The notes: generated by a model from the letters alone, not told the origin. 9,287 bases of DNA from Cyanobacteria bacterium UBA9579 (GCA_003499585.1 DNSU01000117.1:1-9287); one strand, 5' to 3'; shown: positions 1-7,281, counted from the first letter of the stretch. Program-made: numbers and translations.

Positions 1-3000
1 CATCTCCAGCTCCACCTTCTATAAAATCATAACCATAGAGATTATAAATGGTATCATTAGCATCTCCTCCATAAATAGTATCACTACCATTATGGTCAAT
101 TATATTATCATTACCAATACCACCATCAAGAAAATCGTTGCCTCCATTTCCTGTAAGACTATCATTGCCTACATTGCCATAAATGGTATCATTTCCTGCT
201 TCACCAATTAAAATATTATTACCTGTATTTCCTGTAATTATATTATCTAGCTCATTTCCAGCGCCATTAATATTTGCAGAGCCTATTAATGTTAAGTTTT
301 CAAAATTTTGCCCTAAATACCATTCTTGAGCTGATGAATAAACTAAATCTATACCAGTACTATTATATTCCGAGGCAAAATCATAAAGAACAGTACCATT
401 AACGTAATAAATATCATTACCATTACCACCATATAAAGCATCTACTCCTACCCCACCATCAAGAATATCATCCCCGTCATAACCATGTAAAACATCATTA
501 CCTGCTCCCCCATTCAAAATATTAGCAATATTATTTCCTGTAATGGTATTATCCAAAGCATTACCAGATGCATTTACAGCTAATAGTCCTGTTAAGGTTA
601 AATTTTCTATATTTATGGATAACGCATAATCAATTTCAGAATTAACCGTATCTATTCCTTCATCAATATTTTCAATTACTACATCCCCAACATTGTCGAC
701 ATAATAAGTATCATCTCCGTATTTACCATACATAGTATCAGCGCCTGCTCCGCCATTGAGGATATTATCTCCATAATTTCCTGTAATTATGTTATTAAGG
801 GCGTTACCAGTTCCGTTTATGTTGTCAAAATACTGTTTTAGGGGATCGTCAATAACAATTATATTTCCTACATTATCACCATAATAAAAAGCTGTATTCA
901 TTAAGTCATAAGATACAAATCTTGCAACATCATTTGGGGCGCCATTGTATAAAGGCCAGCTTCCACTATCACAGATATAAAATCCTTCAATACTGGAAGG
1001 ATTAGTAGTATTATAAGCTACTCCTGTAACAGTAATTGCATGATCAAGGGCATCAAAAGTATCAGATAATCCCCATAAAATATCAGCATCAACCGCTGCA
1101 ATAATGCCTTTATTGTCTTTTACATATTGAGCTAATGTATCAAGACTAACATCATAAATACTTGCGCTAGCTCCTTGTCCTTCCAGTAAGATTTCTATAT
1201 CAGTATTGTACATGCCGCCATTGTAGTATGGATCTGGGTTTGATGTAATACATAATGAATTTTCTACTGCATAATCAACAAGTTCGGATTCCAAATTGTC
1301 AATTTTCCCTGATCCAGGTTGATAATTGAGTTTTAAGTCTAAAAAACCTGTTTGAATTAATACGTTTTCACTGGAAACTATTCCACAATCACTGGAAAAT
1401 TCTCTGGTGTTATCACCTTGATAGTAATCAAGATAATTTCCCCACTCAAGTGGATCACCATAGACTATTACTTCTGTTCCACTTTGTAAGGTTAAACTTT
1501 GAGTTTGACTACCAAGTAAAGTTAAATTCTCAATATTAGCAGAAAGAGTATATGAACTTCTTGCTTGAACTGTATCAGTTCCTTCATTTGTATTTTCTGT
1601 TACTACATCTCCGGCATTATCTACATAATAAGTATCATTACCAGCACCACCAATCAAAGTATCAGTACCAGCCTTACCATCTAAGATATTATTAGCTGAA
1701 TTTCCTGTTATAGAATTATTTAAGCCATTACCTGTACCATTTGTTATTGAACCTGTTAATATAAGGTTTTCAAAATTATCTGATAATGTATAATTAATGC
1801 TTGAATATACTGTATCAGCCCCTTCATTCAGGTTTTCAACTACTGTATCTCCATTAGCATCAATATAATAAGTGTCGTTTCCTACTCCACCTATTAAAGA
1901 ATCATTGCCAGTACCGCCATTTAAAGTATCGGCACCAGATCCACCATTTAATGTGTCATTACCTGCTCCCCCATTCAAGATATTACTAATATCATTTCCT
2001 GTAATAATGTTATCTAAAGCATTACCGGAAGCATTTGCAGCTGATACTCCTGTTAATGTCAGATTTTCTATATTAATAGATAAGTTGTAATCAACTTCAG
2101 AATAAACAGTATCTATGCCTTCATTTGCATTCTCTATAACACTGTCATATGCAGAATCAACATAATAGGTGTCATTACCAAGTCCACCTATCATTGTATC
2201 GTTACCAATACCACCAATTAGAGTATCATTACCAGCTCCGCCATTTAAAACATTATTAATATTATTTCCTGTAATAATGTTATCCAGAGCATTACCGGAA
2301 GCATTTGCAGCTGATGGCCCTGTTAATATTAAATTTTCCAGGTTATCTCCTAATGTGTAATTAATTTCAGAATTAACCGTATCAATGCCTTCATTAACGT
2401 TTTCAACTATTACATCATCAGCATCAATGTAATAAACATCATTACCAGTTCCGCCGACTAGAGAATCTGTGCCAGCTCCACCAATTAAAGTATCGTTATC
2501 TGCTTCGCCGAGTAAAGTATCATTACCTGCCCCACCCTCTATATAGTCATCTGAATAACCGCCTTTTATTGAGTCATTGCCTCCATTTCCATAAACGGTA
2601 TCATTGCCCCAATCAGCCATAATATAGTTATTGTAATTATTTCCCTGTAATATATTACCATAACCATTTCCATACAGATTTATATCTCCACCGGAGTCTA
2701 AAAGAATATAATTCTCCATATAAGAGATATGTGTGGTATAAGTTACATTGAAGTATACTGTATCAGTGCCTTCATCCCAATTTTCTGTTATAACATCACT
2801 GGTATTGTCAATATAATAAGAATCATTACCTGTACCACCAACCATGGTATCAACACCAAGGCCACCATTAATGACATCATCACCTGCTTGCCCTATTATA
2901 TAATCAATATAATCGGTACCTGTAATGCTATCATTGCCCTCTGTACCTGTTTGTGGCTGACGAATAGATATTTCACTGTTTGTAAGTGTTGATCCGTCAG

Positions 3001-4636
3001 AAAATTCAAACTGTTCTATTTTATATGATTCATTAACAAACCAATTTTGAATATTTATTCTATCATAATCTCTATCTGTGAATGTTATAATAAGGTCATT
3101 ATTAGACTTGGTAAACAGTATATTTTCTCTAATAAGAGTTTCACCAAATCTTATTATGTCAGTGCCTGAAGTTTCAGATAAGGTACGGATTGAAGAAAAA
3201 GAATTACTTGTAGCGTTAATTACATAAGTATCATTACCAGCTCCGCCTGATAAAGTACATCCTCCTGAAGAGGCAGTAATAGTATTATCTAAGGCATTGC
3301 CTGTTATAGTCCTATAAGTGCTTACAAGAGTGATATTTTCTACATTTTCAGGAAGGGTATAATCAACTGTAGTAAAGATTATATCTATGCCTTCATTGCT
3401 ATTTTCTACTACAATATCACCGGTGTTATCAACAAAATAACTATCGTTGCCTGCGCCGCCTACCATAGAGTCAGCACCGGTATTCCCATAGAAATTGTTG
3501 TTTGCATCAGTTCCAATTAATGTATCATTGCTGGTTGTACCGTTAAGAAGCACACTATCAATATCATTAACAGTTATTATAGTTCCATTTGAAAACTGAA
3601 AATTCTCAATTTTATATACAGGGCTAGAAAACCAGGAAGTAAAAGTTATTGAGTCTATTGAATTGGCAAACTCTGCTTTAAGATTATAACCTGACATAAC
3701 AAAGGAAACATCAGTGCTTAATATCCCAGCACCAAAGCTTACTGTATCTGTCCCACTTTCATCAGAAATGACATCTTGCCCATCTCCTGTATTAAATATA
3801 TATGTGTCATTGCCTGTATATCCATATAGTGTGTCATTACCCTCACCAGCATCAATGGTATCATCTCCAGCCAATGACTGTATTGTATTATTTCCTGTAT
3901 TTCCGGTAATAGAGTTACTTTGGCTATTACCATTTGCATTAATGTTTTCAGATCCAATCAGAATTAAATATTCAATATTTGAACTTAGCGAATATGTTGA
4001 AGCTGTAGAATATACAATATCTATTCCTGTAGTTATGTTTCCATAATTATCTATTTCAGATATATAGTCAGAGCTGGAATCTACATAGTAAACATCATTA
4101 CCATTTCCACCATTCATCCCATCATTACCGGAGCCTCCATATAAAGTGTCATCTCCGTCATAGCCGTATAAACCGTCGTTTCCATCTTCACCCCGGAGAA
4201 TATTGTTATAAAAATCACCATATATGGTGTTATTTAGAGCATTTCCAGTTCCATTTAAATTTATGGCAATGCTGGAACTCAGTTTTAGTTTTTCCACATT
4301 ATCAGGTAATACGTAAGTGTAATTATTATGTGTAGGATCATTAGTCCTGAATTCTATTGTATCTACGCCTTCATTGGCATTTTCAATTACAACAGCCTGT
4401 GTATTCCACACAAAATACTCATCATTGCCAATTCCACCATATAAAGTATCTATGCCGGAGTTGACCTGATCATTAATCCCCCCTGTATTTATAGTATCAT
4501 CACCACCAGCAGCATAAATTACATCATCGCCCTCATTACCATTTATATATTCATCATGATCAAGACCATATATCGTATCATTATCAGGAGTGCCAAATAA
4601 ATCATATTCAGTCGGGCTGCCGTTAATTATAGCCAT
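1..4636 (-). CDS. Giant RTX-type secreted protein with embedded C39-like peptidase (partial, C-terminus outside window)
   Basis: The minus strand reads open from an ATG at 4636 to the left edge, 1545 codons without a stop; the C-terminus is missing. A TAGGAA ribosome binding site (4645-4650) lies 8 nt before the ATG. The N-terminus starts MAIINGSPTEYDLFGTPDND with no signal peptide, as expected for type I secretion with a C-terminal signal. The body repeats glycine/aspartate nonapeptides such as GGAGNDTLIGG (calcium-binding beta-roll) alternating with linkers of the form EN-x2-EGIDTV, then IENLTLTG, then SGNALDNxITGN. About twelve such modules are visible. Two modules (about residues 283-359 and 479-562) resemble haemolysin-type calcium-binding-related domains. 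Residues about 1050-1260 form a cysteine peptidase domain (separate entry). RTX export and calcium-dependent folding outside the cell are family knowledge; a role in adhesion, degradation or antagonism is open. No ABC exporter or membrane fusion gene lies in the window. Confidence 0.93.
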   Translation of the reverse strand, partial: MAIINGSPTEYDLFGTPDNDTIYGLDHDEYINGNEGDDVIYAAGGDDTINTGGINDQVNSGIDTLYGGIGNDEYFVWNTQAVVIENANEGVDTIEFRTNDPTHNNYTYVLPDNVEKLKLSSSIAINLNGTGNALNNTIYGDFYNNILRGEDGNDGLYGYDGDDTLYGGSGNDGMNGGNGNDVYYVDSSSDYISEIDNYGNITTGIDIVYSTASTYSLSSNIEYLILIGSENINANGNSQSNSITGNTGNNTIQSLAGDDTIDAGEGNDTLYGYTGNDTYIFNTGDGQDVISDESGTDTVSFGAGILSTDVSFVMSGYNLKAEFANSIDSITFTSWFSSPVYKIENFQFSNGTIITVNDIDSVLLNGTTSNDTLIGTDANNNFYGNTGADSMVGGAGNDSYFVDNTGDIVVENSNEGIDIIFTTVDYTLPENVENITLVSTYRTITGNALDNTITASSGGCTLSGGAGNDTYVINATSNSFSSIRTLSETSGTDIIRFGETLIRENILFTKSNNDLIITFTDRDYDRINIQNWFVNESYKIEQFEFSDGSTLTNSEISIRQPQTGTEGNDSITGTDYIDYIIGQAGDDVINGGLGVDTMVGGTGNDSYYIDNTSDVITENWDEGTDTVYFNVTYTTHISYMENYILLDSGGDINLYGNGYGNILQGNNYNNYIMADWGNDTVYGNGGNDSIKGGYSDDYIEGGAGNDTLLGEADNDTLIGGAGTDSLVGGTGNDVYYIDADDVIVENVNEGIDTVNSEINYTLGDNLENLILTGPSAANASGNALDNIITGNNINNVLNGGAGNDTLIGGIGNDTMIGGLGNDTYYVDSAYDSVIENANEGIDTVYSEVDYNLSINIENLTLTGVSAANASGNALDNIITGNDISNILNGGAGNDTLNGGSGADTLNGGTGNDSLIGGVGNDTYYIDANGDTVVENLNEGADTVYSSINYTLSDNFENLILTGSITNGTGNGLNNSITGNSANNILDGKAGTDTLIGGAGNDTYYVDNAGDVVTENTNEGTDTVQARSSYTLSANIENLTLLGSQTQSLTLQSGTEVIVYGDPLEWGNYLDYYQGDNTREFSSDCGIVSSENVLIQTGFLDLKLNYQPGSGKIDNLESELVDYAVENSLCITSNPDPYYNGGMYNTDIEILLEGQGASASIYDVSLDTLAQYVKDNKGIIAAVDADILWGLSDTFDALDHAITVTGVAYNTTNPSSIEGFYICDSGSWPLYNGAPNDVARFVSYDLMNTAFYYGDNVGNIIVIDDPLKQYFDNINGTGNALNNIITGNYGDNILNGGAGADTMYGKYGDDTYYVDNVGDVVIENIDEGIDTVNSEIDYALSINIENLTLTGLLAVNASGNALDNTITGNNIANILNGGAGNDVLHGYDGDDILDGGVGVDALYGGNGNDIYYVNGTVLYDFASEYNSTGIDLVYSSAQEWYLGQNFENLTLIGSANINGAGNELDNIITGNTGNNILIGEAGNDTIYGNVGNDSLTGNGGNDFLDGGIGNDNIIDHNGSDTIYGGDANDTIYNLYGYDFIEGGAGD
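860..1480 (-). other. C39-like (papain-fold) peptidase domain inside the RTX protein
   Basis: This roughly 210-residue stretch interrupts the RTX repeats and contains none of them. Catalytic candidates are a glutamine at residue 1073 (YYQGDN), Cys1084 in SSDCGIVSS (codon 1385-1387), His1199 in DHAITVTGV (codon 1040-1042) and Asp1223 in GFYICDSGS (codon 968-970). The order Gln-Cys-His-Asp, the VDADILWG strand before the His and the IEGFYICDSG strand carrying the Asp match the C39-like peptidase fold (Peptidase_C39_2 type) as I know it. The Gln-Cys gap (11 residues) and His-Asp gap (24) are somewhat long, so the exact oxyanion residue is uncertain. It could process the RTX protein itself, cleave a target, or be structural; activity is inferred. 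Confidence 0.75.
1959..2330 (-). repeat. Near-identical tandem RTX modules, period 270 bp
   Basis: Positions 1959-2060 and 2229-2330 align with few differences at a spacing of exactly 270 bp (90 codons). This includes an identical 25-bp stretch at 2021-2045 and 2291-2315. A third, more diverged copy lies at about 499-620 beyond the peptidase domain. The in-frame period and DNA-level identity point to recent duplication by unequal recombination or slippage within the RTX gene. Confidence 0.8.
2950..3200 (-). other. Second haemolysin-type calcium-binding-related module
   Basis: About residues 479-562 of the RTX protein. It has the same architecture as the module at 3560-3790: SGTDIIRFGETLIRENILF, then IQNWFVNESYKIEQFEFSDG. 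The sequences have diverged well beyond the recent repeats at 1959-2330, so this is an old duplication. Confidence 0.6.
3560..3790 (-). other. First haemolysin-type calcium-binding-related module
   Basis: About residues 283-359 of the RTX protein. It opens with GDGQDVISDESGTDTVSFG and runs through FTSWFSSPVYKIENFQFSNG, the pattern of the domain that commonly follows RTX repeats (D-x-I-x-D-x2-G-x-D-x-I-x-FG, later a W/F-x2-IE-x-F-x-F-x-DG segment). It differs from the EN-x2-EGIDTV linkers of the other modules. Confidence 0.6.
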
Positions 4637-4746
4637 GCCGTAAATTCCTATTTCACCCTACAAACTCAATGCTCTGGACTATACAACTCTATTTTGAAAA
4701 AATATTTGGATTAAAATTAAAATATGAAGCACTAATTGACATGTTT

Positions 4747-4775
4747 ATTATATACCCGCTTTTCCTGTTTATAAA
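4747..4775 (-). promoter_or_regulatory. Candidate sigma-70 promoter of the RTX gene
   Basis: On the minus strand TTTATA (4770-4775) is followed after 17 nt by a perfect TATAAT (4747-4752). Transcription would begin near 4740 and give a leader of about 100 nt before the ATG at 4636. The -35 box matches the consensus at four of six positions. Confidence 0.5.
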
Positions 4776-4846
4776 TTTTCATTTTTGAAAAAACAAAATA
4801 ATGGTTTACATTTCTATATATAAGTTACCTTTTTAGCCTAAATAGA

Positions 4847-4860
4847 CTTAAATATTTAAG
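4847..4860. repeat. Perfect 14-bp palindrome
   Basis: CTTAAATATTTAAG reads the same on both strands. It overlaps the stop codon of the gene remnant at 4856-5050 and lies about 70 bp upstream of the RTX promoter. It could be an operator or chance in AT-rich DNA; no T-run makes it a terminator. Confidence 0.3.
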
Positions 4861-5050
4861 CTTGAGCATTCCACTGACCTGAAATGTATGTCATTAAATC
4901 CTGATTAGCTTTAATATCACTGACATTTGTGATAGTTATTTCAGGATGATTATTATCATAACCGCTTATGTAATTAATAATACTGTTAATATCTGAATCT
5001 GTCAGGAATGCATCACTGGATAATTCTAGTTTTTCTATAATATAAAGAGT
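4856..5050 (-). pseudogene. C-terminal remnant of a second secreted RTX-type protein
   Basis: The minus strand encodes 64 residues ending at a TAA (4856-4858). An in-frame TAG at 5051-5053 bounds it upstream and no start with a ribosome binding site is present. It begins IIEKLELSSDAFLTDSDINS and ends DLMTYISGQWNAQA. A short helical tail with a DINSIINYISGY segment and a terminal small/aromatic motif resembles the C-terminal ends of type I-secreted RTX proteins, but that family assignment is by pattern only. It lies on the same strand directly upstream of the giant RTX gene, which suggests a tandem paralogue whose body has been deleted. The codons remain clean over the whole fragment, so the loss may be recent. 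Confidence 0.55.
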
Positions 5051-5053
5051 CTA

Positions 5054-5315
5054 CTTGTAAATAATAAAATTAGAGATCGTCAAAACTCTTGCCAATAAGA
5101 AAGGACGAGACACAGAATTGAACTGTAGGCACAGGGATTCTCAGAGCGTTTTAGTGGTTTGATAAAGCTTGGTCAGCTTAGCTATTTTTCTTTGGCTGAT
5201 TATTGCTTTTGCAATCTAGTTAATTCTTGTCAAAATGCTTTAAAATTAAATTGAGCTAAGATAAAACCAAGAATTTTGAATAAAAAGCCTTCAATATTGG
5301 TATGTATTTTAGTTA
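5054..5315. other. Gene-free stretch with a tRNA T-arm-like segment
   Basis: No gene is visible. On the minus strand 5111-5127 can fold as a T-arm: stem TACAG/CTGTG with seven-base loop TTCAATT, giving the canonical G-TTCAA-N2-C arrangement. It is followed by seven bases (5104-5110) where a tRNA acceptor strand would sit. The matching 5' acceptor strand, D-arm and anticodon arm are not found upstream, so this is not an intact tRNA. It may be a tRNA 3' fragment left at an integration junction, part of a dispersed repeat, or coincidence. A five-pair hairpin (ATTGC-N4-GCAAT) lies at about 5202-5215. Confidence 0.25.
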
Positions 5316-5951
5316 TCAATTCGGGTTAATTAGGATTTTAAGAGTACTTAGTATCTCATATCCTCCAAATCCCACTATTATGACTCCAGAAATTCTATTA
5401 ACTATACTGAGTTTTGCTGTATTAATTCTACCTCTTAATAAATTTGTCAGGCTGGATAGAGTTATCCACCACAACATTGCTCCAATAAAAACTCCCGTTG
5501 CTAATGTATAAACAGATAAATGGCTTCTGTTTATATCTGATAAACTTACTGGAGCATATAAAGATATAAACAGAATTATTGACATAGGACTTATTAACGT
5601 CAGGATAAAACCCAATATAAATATACTTAAGTAACTCTTATTTCCAAGGCTCTTTGACCTGTAAACAGGCTTTGACATAAATATTCTTACCCCTAAATAG
5701 ATAAGAAAAATTCCACCCGTAATTTTAATCCAGCTTGAGTAGTTAGTCAAGAAATCGATTATAATTGTTAATCCAAAACCTGCTATTAGAGCAAATATTA
5801 TATCAGCACAAGCAGAACCTAAACCTACAGCTAATCCATAACTTCTACCTTTATTTAAAGTAGTATTGATACATAAAATTCCTATAGGACCAACAGGTGC
5901 AGCAGCTAAAAAGCCAATAATTAAACCATCTAGGAGTAAATTTAATTCCAT
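5316..5951 (-). CDS. LysE/RhtB-family translocator (amino acid or metabolite exporter)
   Basis: The product is 211 residues, the usual length for LysE/RhtB exporters of the inner membrane. About six hydrophobic segments are visible (roughly 5-28, 38-67, 74-94, 108-132, 148-170 and 186-206). The N-terminal signature GFLAAAPVGPIGIL is the family's G-x3-PGP motif with PVGP, followed by GLAVGLGSACAD and GFILTLISPMSIILF, where the family has its second conserved membrane signature. Family members export amino acids or related small molecules using the proton gradient; the substrate here cannot be told. The ATG at 5951 has AAGAGAAG (5960-5967) 8 nt upstream. A small ORF with a strong ribosome binding site ends 89 nt upstream on the same strand and may share the transcript. 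No clear terminator follows. Confidence 0.9.
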   Translation of the reverse strand: MELNLLLDGLIIGFLAAAPVGPIGILCINTTLNKGRSYGLAVGLGSACADIIFALIAGFGLTIIIDFLTNYSSWIKITGGIFLIYLGVRIFMSKPVYRSKSLGNKSYLSIFILGFILTLISPMSIILFISLYAPVSLSDINRSHLSVYTLATGVFIGAMLWWITLSSLTNLLRGRINTAKLSIVNRISGVIIVGFGGYEILSTLKILINPN

Positions 5952-6040
5952 ACTTATTACTTCTCTTGAAATGTACGACTTAAAAGAGAAAATTCTTATA
6001 AAGATTTACCATTAGACCCTAAATCACTTGGTATTGATAC

Positions 6041-6118
6041 TCAACATGCCATAATCTCTTTTCTTTTACATTCTTCAGAATGGTTAAGGCAATAATAATT
6101 ATACGAGTCAAATTCCAT
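6041..6118 (-). CDS. Small ORF (25 residues) upstream of the LysE-type exporter
   Basis: The minus strand has an ATG at 6118 and a TGA at 6041-6043. A perfect AGGAGA ribosome binding site (6125-6130) stands 6 nt before the start, the strongest translation signal in this intergenic region. The peptide begins MEFDSYNYYCLNHSEECK and ends in Met-Ala-Cys. It holds three cysteines and a C-x2-H pair in 25 residues, so metal binding is conceivable. I do not recognise a family. It lies on the same strand as the exporter gene, which starts 89 nt downstream, so it could be a leader peptide, a small protein in its own right, or the start of a truncated gene. The ribosome binding site is what supports translation. 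Confidence 0.4.
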   Translation of the reverse strand: MEFDSYNYYCLNHSEECKRKEIMAC

Positions 6119-6178
6119 AAAATATCTCCTAATCCTTTTATAATAATTGATGTTTTTTATCCCCCTATCGATAATCAA

Positions 6179-6193
6179 CTAAAATTATTTTAG
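6179..6193. promoter_or_regulatory. Perfect dyad CTAAAAT-N-ATTTTAG (operator candidate)
   Basis: Seven-base arms around one central base sit between the leftward small ORF and the rightward recombinase promoter. An 8-bp palindrome TATCGATA lies just left of it (6166-6173). Both are AT-rich, so chance is possible, but they cluster with two further inverted repeats. Confidence 0.3.
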
Positions 6194-6249
6194 GTAGATA
6201 TATAATGAAAACTTCGTTTAAATTATGTAAAATGCTGCGATGAAAAGGG

Positions 6250-6277
6250 TTGCATTATCTAAATGGTCCTCTATAAT
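6250..6277 (+). promoter_or_regulatory. Sigma-70 promoter for the tyrosine recombinase
   Basis: TTGCAT (6250-6255), a 16-nt spacer and TATAAT (6272-6277) read toward the recombinase. Transcription from about 6284 would leave a leader of about 140 nt before the start codon at 6427. Confidence 0.55.
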
Positions 6278-6285
6278 GATAATGC
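6252..6285. promoter_or_regulatory. Operator-like inverted repeat overlapping the recombinase promoter
   Basis: GCATTATC (6252-6259) and its exact complement GATAATGC (6278-6285) are 18 nt apart. The left arm overlaps the -35 box and the right arm abuts the -10 box. A protein bound here would block RNA polymerase, so repression, possibly by the recombinase itself, is inferred. Confidence 0.45.
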
Positions 6286-6426
6286 TTATTTTTAGGTTTT
6301 CATTATACAAAAAGTCTGTATGGAAAAGTTCAAATTCGATTTTAAACTTTACTAAAAAACGTCGTAAAAGCAACCTTTTTTGAAACTATTTGATTTTAGA
6401 GAAACTGAAAACATAGGAGATGCTGA

Positions 6427-7281
6427 ATGATAACTCAAGAAAAAAGTGTCGTGAAAGTCATTGATAGTTTTATACAATGTGAGCGGGATAAAAATAGAAG
6501 TGAAGGAACCCTGAAAGCATACAGCCGTATTTTGAATGAATTTAATAATTGGCTTAATAGTAATGGAGGTAGTATTGAAAATATAACCCGCATTGATGTG
6601 CAACAATATATCAAATCACTTGAGTTAAGGAACAATAGTGCTGTTACTATAGAAAATAAGTTTGCTATAATATCACTGTTCGCTAAATTCTTGAACAGAC
6701 CTGAGGTGGTTCAACACATACGTAAACCTGAACATCGCAAATCCTTCCACACAGCTCCTAAATCTCTTGAACGTAATGAAAGAAACCGCATTCTAAGAGA
6801 AGTAGAGCAGTCTAAAAACCTTCGCAACGTTGCAATAGTTAACTTGCTTTTATGCACAGGGGTTCGCGTATCAGAATTAGCAGCATTAAACCGTGATGAC
6901 ATTACTATAAATGAACGCAGTGGATCGGTTTCCATAAGAAACGGTAAGGGTAACATAGCTCGTAAAGTCCCTTTACCAGTTGAAGCGAGGTTGCATTTAA
7001 CCAAGTATCTGAACAGTCGGGATGATTTTGAACAGGCGTTATTTATTTCAAACTATAAAAAGCGTATCACCGTTCGTTCAGTCCAGCGTATACTTGAGAA
7101 ATATAACGTTCATTCTCATCAACTCCGCCACACTTACTGTCGTGAATTAATTGGAGCTGGCGTTGATATAGTCACTGTAGCTGAACTGGCAGGGCATGCC
7201 GATATTAACGTAACCAGACGATATGCAAACCCTTCATTTAGCGAATTGGGGCAAATAATTGATAAAGCTTTTAGTTTGTAA
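6427..7281 (+). CDS. Tyrosine recombinase/integrase, XerC/XerD-like
   Basis: The product is 284 residues, near the usual size of XerC/D-type recombinases. Residues about 7-90 form the SAM-like core-binding domain and about 112-280 the catalytic domain. The full active site is visible: Arg147 in CTGVRVSEL, Lys174 in NGKGN, His231 and Arg234 in HSHQLRHTYCREL, His257 in LAGHADI and the nucleophile Tyr266 in VTRRYANPS. Family members cut and rejoin DNA through a 3'-phosphotyrosine at short inverted core sites. The ATG at 6427 has AGGAG (6415-6419) 7 nt upstream. It is probably transcribed from the promoter at 6250-6277, which sits inside a perfect inverted repeat. A chromosomal Xer role is less likely than an accessory one, given the neighbouring gene debris and toxin-antitoxin pair; no dif-like 28-bp site was identified. 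Confidence 0.93.
   Translation: MITQEKSVVKVIDSFIQCERDKNRSEGTLKAYSRILNEFNNWLNSNGGSIENITRIDVQQYIKSLELRNNSAVTIENKFAIISLFAKFLNRPEVVQHIRKPEHRKSFHTAPKSLERNERNRILREVEQSKNLRNVAIVNLLLCTGVRVSELAALNRDDITINERSGSVSIRNGKGNIARKVPLPVEARLHLTKYLNSRDDFEQALFISNYKKRITVRSVQRILEKYNVHSHQLRHTYCRELIGAGVDIVTVAELAGHADINVTRRYANPSFSELGQIIDKAFSL

Larger units (their letters stand above)
6201..6307. repeat. Perfect 12-bp inverted repeat bracketing a promoter
   Basis: TATAATGAAAAC at 6201-6212 has its exact reverse complement at 6296-6307, separated by 83 bp. Flanking bases do not continue the match. The enclosed segment contains the sigma-70 promoter at 6250-6277 and a second nested inverted repeat. The tyrosine recombinase gene begins 120 bp to the right. 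Possible readings are recombinase binding or crossover sites, a looped operator, or ends of a very short insertion (the outermost bases are TA). Confidence 0.55.

Noticed and set aside
1872..4046. Open frames on the plus strand and one short minus-strand frame within the RTX region (for example 1872-2090, 2169-2360, 2729-2992, 3714-4046 plus; 3739-3957 minus)
   Set aside because: They lie inside the continuous minus-strand RTX reading frame and their repetitive Pro/Ser/Leu-rich sequence is what the antisense of glycine/aspartate repeats gives.
1..4600. Regularly repeated DNA that could suggest a CRISPR array or satellite
   Set aside because: The repeats are in codon register, diverged and encode RTX nonapeptides; there are no identical short repeats with unique spacers.
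5104..5200. Complete tRNA gene on the minus strand
   Set aside because: Only a T-arm-like element is present; no complementary acceptor strand, D-arm or anticodon arm is found upstream.
5302..5511. Plus-strand frame opposite the LysE gene
   Set aside because: It is antisense to a clear LysE-family coding sequence and has no independent support.
6201..6307. A 107-bp miniature transposable element with terminal inverted repeats
   Set aside because: No target duplication beyond a possible TA dinucleotide and no second copy in the window; kept only as an alternative reading of the inverted repeat.
6320..6355. Eleven-codon ATG frame in the recombinase leader
   Set aside because: There is no ribosome binding site, and AT-rich DNA yields such short frames by chance.
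6352..7004. Minus-strand frames opposite the recombinase (6352-6606, 6435-6635, 6711-7004)
   Set aside because: They overlap a recombinase gene with all catalytic residues and lack ribosome binding sites and recognisable domains.
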